From JBIOJM01 sp044450785 (GTDB lineage: Bacteria; Planctomycetota; Planctomycetia; Isosphaerales; Isosphaeraceae), in assembly GCA_044450785.1 (NCBI GenBank), contig JBIOJM010000394.1:1-8958 (forward strand): 8,958 nt of DNA, read 5' to 3'. This document shows, piece by piece, positions 1 to 6,233 of this stretch. Both the position numbers and the translations under genes were made by a program. How positions within the stretch are numbered: position 1 is the stretch's first letter; each line of letters starts with the position of its first letter. The notes beneath the pieces were generated by a model that was given only the letters and a program-made list of their open reading frames with translations, was not told the DNA's origin and searched no databases.

Positions 1-182
1 CGGAAGGGTCAGGAGCAAATGGCGCCAGGTGCTGTGCGCTGAGGCCAAGTTGCACATTACCGCGCGCTTTCCGGGCGTACGGTCGCGTCGGATCCGTCGT
101 CCCAGGGACATTGGTGCGGGCTGGTCGGTCGCAGCCCTCGCCGCGCGTCTGCCGGTTGCAGCGCGCGCTTCCGCCGGATGAA
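1..182. other. Left-edge stretch without a supported gene
   Basis: Nothing in this GC-rich stretch can be supported as a gene. One plus-strand frame is open from the left edge to about base 175, and one minus-strand frame is open across the stretch. Both are arginine/alanine-rich, which is typical of chance open frames in high-GC DNA. It could hold the end of a gene that starts outside the window, but no recognisable motif is visible. Confidence 0.4.
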
Positions 183-876
183 CCGGTTTTGTACCAGGCC
201 TGCTTGGCGACCATTGCGCGGATCGATTCACCGCTCAGGTTCGGTCAATATCGGCCACCTGCTGTCATTCCGTGGCCAGTCCGACCCGCCCGTCGATGAT
301 GACGCGTCGGCCCGGGGCGTCGGCACCGTGGACGAGCGGGCCCCACACTGCCAGACTGCCCCCGGTCCGGCCGATCGCCGATGCCATACCTCGCGCGGTG
401 TTGACCGAGACATTGACATGTGGGCGCAGTGCACCAGGACGTATATCCGCCCGCCGAGGATTTACATATTCCCATTCAGGTAATTATAACACGCAGGAAG
501 GGAATTGCCATTTTTTCCCCAGAATTCGCTGCTTTCGCGATCGGATTATCCGTCAAAACCGGCGTGACCAGGTTAATCGGGGGAGTGGGATCAGCGGGCG
601 AGACGCGCGGGACGACGACGTGGAGGAAGCGGCGGGGTTGGATACGCCAGACGACCGTCACGAGAGGTCGAGTGGGGAATCCCTGGTTCGAGGGCGGAGA
701 ACTGAGGCGAGCGGTTGAAATCAGGCAGTCGGAACTGAGTTGGGATGAGGCTCGGGAACGAGAAACCAGTGGGAAACGGGTCAGAGCGCCCTACGGGTCG
801 CACACACGGAAACGGGGGCGGAACGATTCCGGAAAACCGAGGGCGACGTCAATACAAGTTGCGTCCTCGTTTCTGC
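183..876 (+). repeat. Direct repeat copy A (~694 bp)
   Basis: This stretch aligns base for base with 2260-2952 at a constant offset of 2077, falling to 2076 after a single-base indel near 832. By hand I count about 75 differences in 694 positions, roughly 89% identity. Similarity starts at CCGGTTTTG and fades after TTTCTGC; flanking DNA is unrelated. Differences between 183 and 771 fall almost evenly over the three codon phases (about 19/21/18), so no protein frame is clearly under selection over the whole unit. The best conserved part is about 361-540, including a nearly unchanged ~36-base block at 494-528. I see no long terminal inverted repeats or target-site duplication. It could be a non-autonomous mobile unit, a dispersed genomic repeat or a segmental duplication. 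Confidence 0.85.
461..490 (+). promoter_or_regulatory. Candidate sigma70-like promoter in repeat A
   Basis: TTTACA (461-466) and TATAAC (485-490) are separated by 18 bases; each hexamer matches the consensus at five of six positions. Both are unchanged in copy B. A small hairpin (GGGAA 500-504, TTCCC 515-519, 10-base loop) lies where the transcript would begin. Transcription would run right towards the antitoxin-like gene about 500 bases away. AT-rich islands in GC-rich DNA can imitate promoters, so this remains a candidate. Confidence 0.35.
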
Positions 877-1005
877 TTCATATTCATCGACCGAGGGGAA
901 CAGAAGGCGAGCCAGTCGTGACCGTCTGCTTGTATACTGGCCTGAATGTTAGAATGAGCGCCACGGACATGCAGCCCACCTGAAGGAATAAACGAGGTAA
1001 ATGTC

Positions 1006-1332
1006 ATGAATGCCGCGGCTGTCGTCGTTGAAGGCAGGGTGCAGCCTGACGGAACGCTCGAGGTGACTCAGAAAGTCAACCTTCCCGCCGGACCGGTGCA
1101 CGTGACAGTCCAACCGGTGACTGAACCAGTCCAACCGGATCGGTTCTGGAAGATGATGGAATCCATTTGGGCTGATCAGCGCGCTAGCGGGCGAACCCCC
1201 CGCGCACGGGAGGAAATCGACGCCGAGATCGAGGCGTTGCGCAATGAAGCCGAAGAGGAAATGCAGGCTGTCGAACGTCTCCAAGAAGAGTGCCGTTGGG
1301 CCAGGGAGCAAGGCCAGGGACCGAAGGATTGA
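1006..1332 (+). CDS. Antitoxin-like protein of a PIN-toxin locus
   Basis: A 108-residue acidic protein, probably the antitoxin partner of the PIN-domain remnant immediately downstream. The N-terminal part (about residues 5-38) has a beta-rich pattern, VVEGRVQPDGTLEV followed by VNLPAGPVHVTVQP, that I know from small planctomycete and cyanobacterial proteins encoded before PIN-domain toxins. Residues ~65-103 are charged and likely alpha-helical or coiled-coil (IDAEIEALRNEAEEEMQ), suited to wrapping a toxin. The ATG at 1006 is preferred because GAGG at 994-997 lies eight bases upstream; the ATG at 1001 runs into a stop after two codons. The stop is eight bases before the toxin remnant's likely GTG start, consistent with a two-gene operon. 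The antitoxin role is inferred from resemblance and position. Because the toxin is deleted, the gene may now be an orphan kept by chance or as a repressor. Confidence 0.7.
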   Translation: MNAAAVVVEGRVQPDGTLEVTQKVNLPAGPVHVTVQPVTEPVQPDRFWKMMESIWADQRASGRTPRAREEIDAEIEALRNEAEEEMQAVERLQEECRWAREQGQGPKD

Positions 1333-1340
1333 CCTCACTC

Positions 1341-1481
1341 GTGGTCTTTCTGGACGCCAGTCCGGGTCAGCTCGACGCCCTTCATTTGGCCGCCGCGGTC
1401 GAGCATGGCTGCACGCGATTTCTGAGCAGCGACGCTCAGTTGAAGAGGTTCCCTGACGTCCTGGTCGAAGTTCTCTCCTGA
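1341..1481 (+). pseudogene. PIN-domain (VapC-like) toxin with internal deletion
   Basis: The 46-codon frame begins VVFLDAS, which looks like the first strand of a PIN domain with its first catalytic aspartate. It jumps straight to QLDALHLAAAVEHGC and FLSSDAQLKRFPDVLVEVL, which look like the final third of a PIN domain with the last two acidic positions. PIN toxins usually have about 125-140 residues, so some 80-90 central residues, including the conserved acidic position there, appear to be missing while the frame is kept. GTG at 1341 is the likely start: GAAGGA at 1323-1328 lies 12 bases upstream, and a TTG at 1329 overlapping the antitoxin stop is an alternative. A PIN nuclease folds around its acidic cluster and should not work with this gap, so I call it a broken gene. 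An alternative is a short expressed peptide that still binds the antitoxin. Confidence 0.7.
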
Positions 1482-1578
1482 GGCTCGGCCCTGGTGGCTG
1501 GATCGACGGACCGGAGATCGAGCGGATCGCACGTAAGCGGATTTTCCTGGAAGACGGACTCGCCACGTTTCGACCGCG

Positions 1579-1832
1579 ATGGCCAATACCATGCAGAGGA
1601 TGTTCGAAACGCATCAGAACCTTGGTCCGGTCGAATGCCTTGGCATGACCTTCGCCAACGATGCCGCGTCGACTGGCATGACTTGTTCGCGGCGCGTCCG
1701 AAGATCGGCGAGATGCACGCACTGCGGACCAGGTTTGCAACGACTACAGACTGGCTCGCGCGCGAACAGAGTGGCGCCCTGGCCGCGCCGGCGGAGGTGC
1801 TCCGGGAGTGGCGAGGGCCACATACGGTATGA
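1579..1832 (+). pseudogene. Decayed fragment, possibly N-terminus of a DNA methyltransferase
   Basis: From ATG 1579 the frame reads MFETHQNLGPVECLGMTF and then ANDAA. From memory this resembles the start of large adenine-specific DNA methyltransferases, where an ECLG-TF segment is followed by DEARR and a long catalytic region. After about base 1669 this frame becomes arginine/cysteine-rich and unlike protein. A neighbouring frame then gives a more protein-like stretch (DWHDLFAARPKIGEM through to a stop at 1832), as if one base had been lost or gained. No methyltransferase catalytic motif (D/NPPY/F) is present. If the resemblance is right, only the first ~30 codons of the gene remain. There is no clear ribosome-binding site. 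It could also be a chance match in DNA with no gene. Confidence 0.3.
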
Positions 1833-1931
1833 AGGACGCCTGTGCCGTCAATTCGTTGTCTGTGCGACGGGCTAGACGGCCGAATCAAGGCTCGCACTTC
1901 TCTGGCTGAGGCATGCCAACAGAAACCAGCG

Positions 1932-2030
1932 GTCGATGATGGCCGATCGGCGCGGGACGCCGGCACCGTAGACGCACCGGGTCCACACAGCCAGGTGACC
2001 CTCGGTCCGACCGACCGCCGATGCTGTCCC
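1932..2030 (+). repeat. Diverged third copy (C) of part of the repeat
   Basis: This 99-base segment aligns without gaps to bases 292-390 of copy A, at offset 1640, with about 24 differences by hand count (~76% identity). On the minus strand, copies A and C (and B) share a conceptual peptide pattern: ASA-I/V-GRT-x-G, then LAVW, then GA--P, then IID. However, the A/C differences are not concentrated at third codon positions (about 7 of 24 fall there). It is best read as an old fragment of the same repeat family. DNA on either side does not match copy A. Confidence 0.65.
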
Positions 2031-2111
2031 GCTCGGCGTCGCCTTCTTGTGCGCTGCGAGAATCCGGATCGAGCCCGGGAGGTGGCCGCAACGGAGCCGG
2101 CCCGAAGCGGT

Positions 2112-2234
2112 GGGGGGACAGGGGACAGAAGAGGGACGCGCTCTCTCTTGGCTCAACCTGCCGAAATTGGAGCTGTCCGGCTTCTTTTCACGCTCTGTCC
2201 CGCTTCTCCAACCCGCCAAAATCGGCCCTGTCCC
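2112..2234. repeat. Cluster of GGGACAG / CTGTCCC boxes
   Basis: GGGACAG occurs twice in close tandem at 2115-2128, and CTGTCC(C/G)G occurs at 2173, 2195 and 2228. An eight-base inverted pair, GGGACAGA (2122-2129) and TCTGTCCC (2194-2201), could form a long-looped stem. The right-hand boxes sit in similar contexts: each is followed by CTTC, and the last two are separated by AACCCGCCAAAATCGG. This resembles an irregular REP-like intergenic repeat rather than coding sequence. It lies directly left of repeat copy B. Confidence 0.4.
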
Positions 2235-2259
2235 GCTTCCCGCGCTCGCTCGAAAAACC

Positions 2260-2952
2260 CCGGTTTTGAACGAGGCCTTCTTGGCGGCCATAGCGCGGAT
2301 CGATTCACCGCTCAGATTCGGTCAATATCGGCCACCGGCTGTCATTCCGTGACCAGTCCGACCCGCCCGTCGATGATGACGCGTCGGCCCGGGGCGTTGG
2401 CACCGTGGAAGCGCAGTCCCCACACCGCCAGGCTGCCCGCGGTCCGGCCGATCGCCGATGCCATACCTCGCGCGGTGTTCACCGAGACATTAACCTGTGG
2501 GCGCAGTGCACCAGGACGTAGATCCGCCCGCCTAGGATTTACATATTCCTATTCGGGTAACTATAACACCCAGGAAGGGAATTGCCATTTTTTCCCCAGA
2601 ATTCGTTGCTTTCGCGATCGGATTATCCATCGGAACCGGCATGACCCGGTTAATCGGAGGAGTGGAATCAGCGGGGGAGATGCGGGGGACGATGACGTGG
2701 AGGAAGCTCCGGGGTTGGATGCGACAGACGACCGTCGCGAGAGGTCGAATGGGGAATCCCTGGTTCGAGTGCGCAGAACTGGGGCAGGCGGTTGAAACTA
2801 GGCAGTCGGAAGTGAGTTGGGATGAGATTCGGGAACGAGGGACTCGTAGGAAACGGGTCAGAGGGCATTACGGGTCGCACACACAAAAACCGGGTCGGAA
2901 CGATCCCCAAAGCCGAGGGCGACGCCAATACTAGCTGCGTACTTGTTTCCGC
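2260..2952 (+). repeat. Direct repeat copy B (~693 bp)
   Basis: The second copy of the repeat described at 183-876, in the same orientation and ~89% identical, 2077 bases downstream. It ends about 30-60 bases before the presumed left end of the Tn3-family element. A long plus-strand frame (1842-2795) runs through it and through unrelated DNA to its left, but it is arginine-rich and its changes relative to copy A are not biased to silent positions, so I do not call it a gene. On the minus strand, the frame that continues for some 70 codons in copy A meets an extra stop (TAG, complement of 2549-2551), so that frame is more broken here. Confidence 0.85.
2538..2567 (+). promoter_or_regulatory. 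Candidate sigma70-like promoter in repeat B
   Basis: TTTACA (2538-2543) and TATAAC (2562-2567), 18 bases apart, are identical to the pair in copy A. They are followed by the same hairpin (GGGAA 2577-2581, TTCCC 2592-2596). No gene lies in a position to use it: transcription would run through the rest of the repeat and then antisense into the transposase gene. Confidence 0.33.
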
Positions 2953-2957
2953 ACTAC

Positions 2958-3001
2958 CGGGAAACCCGATCCGAACGCTCCCAGAAAACCGGGTAAAACC
3001 C
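2958..3001. repeat. Two small perfect hairpins at the repeat/transposon junction
   Basis: CGGG-AAA-CCCG (2958-2968) and GGGT-AAA-ACCC (2991-3001) are short palindromes with three-base loops, lying between the end of repeat B and the transposase gene. They share the look CCGGG-A-rich-CCC. They could form a weak transcription stop for the minus-strand transposase, be part of the transposon end, or be chance. Confidence 0.3.
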
Positions 3002-3018
3002 AACAAAGGTACGTAAAG
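2981..3018 (+). other. Possible transposon terminal inverted repeat (left end)
   Basis: TACGTAAAG at 3010-3018 resembles the inner end of Tn3-family terminal repeats, which commonly finish in TACG-TAAG. It stands 16 bases outside the transposase stop codon, where that repeat is usually found. Counting out the usual 38 bases gives 2981 as the outer end. That end does not begin with the expected GGGG, and I could not find a matching reverse-complement copy to the right. This is a weak, position-based guess. Confidence 0.2.
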
Positions 3019-3034
3019 TTCCGCGCATCCCCCT

Positions 3035-6000
3035 TCACAGCACATCCACCGCGAGGATCTTGGAGAGGTCCAGGCCCACGGAATCTCGCAGCCGCTCCTC
3101 CGAGAAGTCGTACTCCCCGTGCAGATTCAGATGGTGCCAGTGGACGATGGAACCATTCTGGAATGCGGTCAGGAGCGCCTGTCGTCGCTCCACGTCCGGC
3201 TCCTCCGCCAGGCGTTGGGAAAGGTACAGATAGTTCCAGCAGATTATGGCGTTGCGGATCAATCGGTTGCATCCCGCCGCCATTTCGTGCTCCAGCTTCT
3301 CCGCGTGGAGGAACTCGTGGTTGCGGCCGAAGCAGATCGCATCCGCAAACCTGTTGGCATTCTCTCCTTTGTTCAGTTGCTTCTCGACCGCCTGACGGAG
3401 ATCCAGCAGGTCGATCCACTTGAGGAGAAACAGCGACTTCTCGATCTTCCCGAACTCCTTCAACGCCGCGTAGAGCGGATGTTGCCGAGAGTACGAGTTG
3501 AGCCGCTTGAATAACTGCGTGGCGGAGGTCACCTTCGGTTTGATGGTGACCACGAAGCGCAGGACTTGGTCCCATTGGTCTTCGATCAGGGACGTGTTGA
3601 TGTAGCCATCCGGGACGATGCGGTAGCCCTGCTCCTCGTACTCCTTGCGCCGCCGGAAGCCGTACCGTTGCTGCTTCGAGAAGCCCTTAATGCGTGGTGC
3701 GTACGAGAACCCGAGCAATCGCATCACGCCGAAGAGCATCTCGCTGTACCCGCCGGTGTCCGTCGAGTGGATGTCGCTCTTGACGACTTCGTTGTGCATC
3801 AGCCCGTCGATGACATAGGGGGCCTCCCGCTCGGGCGAGCTGATCACGGTCGAGTGGTAGAGGAAGTGCCGTTCATCGATGAACGTGTAAGCGCTCGCTC
3901 CTTTCCCCCGCCCGAAGTACTTCAGCGAGGGTTGGGCATGGAGCGAATCGACGCTTACTTCCACTTTCTGACCGTCGCTGGAGGTGTGAAGCTGGTCCTC
4001 GTTCCGCCGGTAGAGCTGGGGCAACCGCAGTCGATCCATCAGAACGAGGATCTTGTCGTTGGCCTCCGCGACGTTGTCGGGGGAGAAGTACCAGTTGATG
4101 GTCCGCTCCAGCTCCGAGGCGCTGATCGGGCTGGAGATCTTGGCCGCCTTCCCCGTCCCCACCTGACACCCGTAGCCGATGATCCCGGCGAGGAACTCAC
4201 GTTCGGGTGGCCGCGGCTTGGCGTATCTCACCTGCCAGTGCTGGAAGGCATCGAGGAACTGACTGTGCCGGTTGACCGTTGAGAGGACTTCGAGCAGGGG
4301 GATATACCGGTCCTCGGGGAAGAAACTGGCGAGGGGCTCCGCATCTGCCTCGGCCGCCTTGGGGGTCCGCACATGGAAGCCCCCGTCGTTTGTGAACGTG
4401 ATGTGCTCATTCGTTTCACAGAGGACGTGCTGGTTGGTGGTCGCGTATTGTTGATCCAGGGCGGCGGCCAGTTTCGCGAGGAACCCTCGGCAGTCGCTGG
4501 CCTCGGCGAGATCGGCTTGCTCCAGGTAGTCGACCCGATGCCGCTTCCACTCATCCACAGGGATCAGATAGTCGTTCAACGAACGGTAGCGGTAGGATTC
4601 CTCGACGTAGAGGGCGCCGGACTTGACGGCGGTGGCGACCTCGAGAAAGAGGAGGGCCTTGTACAACGAGACGCGAAACGTTCCGTCCGCGCGAGTCAGG
4701 AGCCGTCGCTCCTCATCGGCGAGAAAAGCCATGGGGGCTGTGTGGGCCACACGACCCTCCTTGGCCTGGTAGTGCCGCACGGCCTCCAGGAGTTGGTCGT
4801 CGTTGCCCCGGAACCGGACCTGCTGGACGATGTCCGCCGCCCGGTTTTGCAGCTTAACCGACTTCTGCTCCAGGACTTCGAAATAGGCCCGCTCCCCACT
4901 CACCTGTTGCAGGTCTTCCTTGAACCGAGTGATCTGCTGCTTGAGGGCCTCGCGTTGCTCGCCGCCCTGGTGAAGGACCTCCTGGATGCGACGCACCTTC
5001 TCGGCGTCGGAGAGCCGCTTCTGGAAGACGATCGATTCGATACGATTCAAGGGGTCACACGCCATGCGTTCGACGTGATCCACCAGCGATCGGGCCGCGT
5101 CCTGCCGGTCGGCGCGACCGTCGTAATACTGGTTGAGGTCCTCCTGTTTGCAGGCGTTCGAGGCGCTCCGCGCCGCCATCAGGAGGGTGTCCATCAGGAG
5201 ATCGTGGAGGTGGAAATACTGATGGGCGATGAAGCAGAGGAGGTGAAGATGGCGGTCCGGTTCCGCCCGTAGTGACATTTGGAAGACCTCAGCCTTGATC
5301 ACCGAATGGGCATAGTAGCGCATGCCTTCCGGCGTCAGGTCGAGCGTGTGGACGATATCGCGCAGGGGCCGGTACAGGTCTCCGATCGTGCCGAGGTCCG
5401 CCACGTTGGCCTTGATCATCGAGGGCTTCGTCGAGTGTGAGAACTGCTTGAGGAGGGTCAGTCGCGAGCGTTGGACCTTGAGATCCACGACGAACGAAGG
5501 GCCCTTCTCGAAGAGAGCATCCAGGGCGGCCTGACTCTCGGCAGGCAAGGCGGTGCGGATGTGCTCGACCAGATCCTGCTTGTGCCGCCGCACCGCGTCG
5601 AGGATCAACTCGGTCAGTGCGTAGGCGCCAGGGATCTCGACCTTGTGTCGCTGGAGTGTGTCGATGGCTTGCAGGAACATCGTCTTCGGCCGGGAATGAG
5701 AGCGTACCAGGGGACGGAGTTGGTCGGTCAGAACCTGCCGCGCCCGCGTATCGAACGGCGCCCAGCCCGTGTATTCCAGGACCATGGCCCGGTGATGATG
5801 GGCGCGACTCTTGGCGTACCGAGTGACATCGATGTCCGCGACCTCGACCCCGAGGAGTCCAGCCGCGTAGCGCAGGTCCCCCTGGTAGAACTGGCGGGCG
5901 AAGAACTTCCGGGTCGCCCGGAAGTAGGCCAGCGTCACGAGGAAGCAGACACAGTTGGTCGGTGTCTGGAGCGTGTCCACGAGGGAACGGGCCGTCTTGG

Positions 6001-6097
6001 AGAGGGCGAAGTGCTTCTTCCGTTCCAGGGCGGTGAACGCTGGTGGGCTGTCGAACGCCTCTTGCTCGGCTGCGGCGAGGATGCGTGCGCGTGGCAT
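3035..6097 (-). CDS. tnpA: Tn3-family transposase TnpA
   Basis: A full-length transposase of about 1020 residues, within the usual 950-1020 range for the family. It should bind the terminal repeats and catalyse replicative transposition in the cytoplasm. With the start used here, an N-terminal DUF4158-like DNA-binding region covers about residues 1-170 and the DDE_Tnp_Tn3 catalytic domain about 570-960. Likely catalytic residues are D708 (SSDGQ), D780 (STDTGGYSE, followed by the typical LLGFSYAPRIK) and E936 (LEHEMAAGCNRLIRNAIICWN); the glutamate assignment is less sure, with E938 an alternative. I prefer the start at 6097 because MPRARILAAAEQEAF aligns with the usual MPRRxIL start of relatives. 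An in-frame ATG at 6145 would add 16 residues and intrude into the probable res site. Neither start has a clear Shine-Dalgarno site. No frameshift or internal stop is seen. Long plus-strand frames inside it are antisense shadows. Confidence 0.95.
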   Translation of the reverse strand: MPRARILAAAEQEAFDSPPAFTALERKKHFALSKTARSLVDTLQTPTNCVCFLVTLAYFRATRKFFARQFYQGDLRYAAGLLGVEVADIDVTRYAKSRAHHHRAMVLEYTGWAPFDTRARQVLTDQLRPLVRSHSRPKTMFLQAIDTLQRHKVEIPGAYALTELILDAVRRHKQDLVEHIRTALPAESQAALDALFEKGPSFVVDLKVQRSRLTLLKQFSHSTKPSMIKANVADLGTIGDLYRPLRDIVHTLDLTPEGMRYYAHSVIKAEVFQMSLRAEPDRHLHLLCFIAHQYFHLHDLLMDTLLMAARSASNACKQEDLNQYYDGRADRQDAARSLVDHVERMACDPLNRIESIVFQKRLSDAEKVRRIQEVLHQGGEQREALKQQITRFKEDLQQVSGERAYFEVLEQKSVKLQNRAADIVQQVRFRGNDDQLLEAVRHYQAKEGRVAHTAPMAFLADEERRLLTRADGTFRVSLYKALLFLEVATAVKSGALYVEESYRYRSLNDYLIPVDEWKRHRVDYLEQADLAEASDCRGFLAKLAAALDQQYATTNQHVLCETNEHITFTNDGGFHVRTPKAAEADAEPLASFFPEDRYIPLLEVLSTVNRHSQFLDAFQHWQVRYAKPRPPEREFLAGIIGYGCQVGTGKAAKISSPISASELERTINWYFSPDNVAEANDKILVLMDRLRLPQLYRRNEDQLHTSSDGQKVEVSVDSLHAQPSLKYFGRGKGASAYTFIDERHFLYHSTVISSPEREAPYVIDGLMHNEVVKSDIHSTDTGGYSEMLFGVMRLLGFSYAPRIKGFSKQQRYGFRRRKEYEEQGYRIVPDGYINTSLIEDQWDQVLRFVVTIKPKVTSATQLFKRLNSYSRQHPLYAALKEFGKIEKSLFLLKWIDLLDLRQAVEKQLNKGENANRFADAICFGRNHEFLHAEKLEHEMAAGCNRLIRNAIICWNYLYLSQRLAEEPDVERRQALLTAFQNGSIVHWHHLNLHGEYDFSEERLRDSVGLDLSKILAVDVL

Positions 6098-6233
6098 CGT
6101 GGACCGGCTGTTTCGTAATCGAGTGTGGAGGCGTTCCGTTTGCATACAATGTGATACGGTTTAAGATACGAAAAATCACGGCCCAAGCCAGACTCTTTCA
6201 GTTGTGACTCAAACGACCGTTTGTGAAACAGCC
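6098..6233. promoter_or_regulatory. res: Divergent tnpA-tnpR control region with probable res site
   Basis: In Tn3-subgroup elements the gap between divergent tnpA and tnpR holds res, three resolvase-binding subsites that also repress both genes. This 136-base gap is framed by a perfect 9-bp inverted repeat, GGCTGTTTC (6106-6114) and GAAACAGCC (6225-6233), which extends to 13 of 16 matching positions. Inside are CAAACG-AC-CGTTTG (6210-6223), two CCGTTTG boxes (6136-6142, 6217-6223) and two GATACG boxes 12 bases apart (6153, 6165). A possible tnpR promoter is TTTGCA (6139-6144) and TAAGAT (6162-6167) with a 17-base spacer. The middle is AT-rich compared with its surroundings. I could not assign subsites I-III exactly. 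Confidence 0.65.

Noticed and set aside
272..718. 148-codon plus-strand frame in repeat A ending at the same stop as in copy B
   Set aside because: The shared stop follows from the shared DNA. Differences are spread over all codon phases across the unit, and there is no Shine-Dalgarno site before the GTG.
930..955. Possible promoter just before the antitoxin-like gene (TTGTAT, then TAGAAT)
   Set aside because: The spacer is only 14 bases, and alternative hexamer pairings fit no better.
949..1740. 263-codon minus-strand frame
   Set aside because: It covers the antitoxin-like gene and PIN remnant in antisense. The plus-strand products have recognisable motifs; this one has none and is arginine/proline/serine-rich.
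1842..2795. 317-codon plus-strand open frame running through repeat C and repeat B
   Set aside because: It is arginine/proline-rich with no recognisable domain, crosses unrelated segments, and its counterpart in copy A (272-718) differs at about 26 of 148 residues although the DNA is ~89% identical, so silent changes are not favoured overall.
4373..5272. 299-codon plus-strand frame, and others at 3566-4282 and 5471-6118
   Set aside because: They lie wholly antisense to the transposase gene and reflect its GC-rich codon use; no domain is recognisable.
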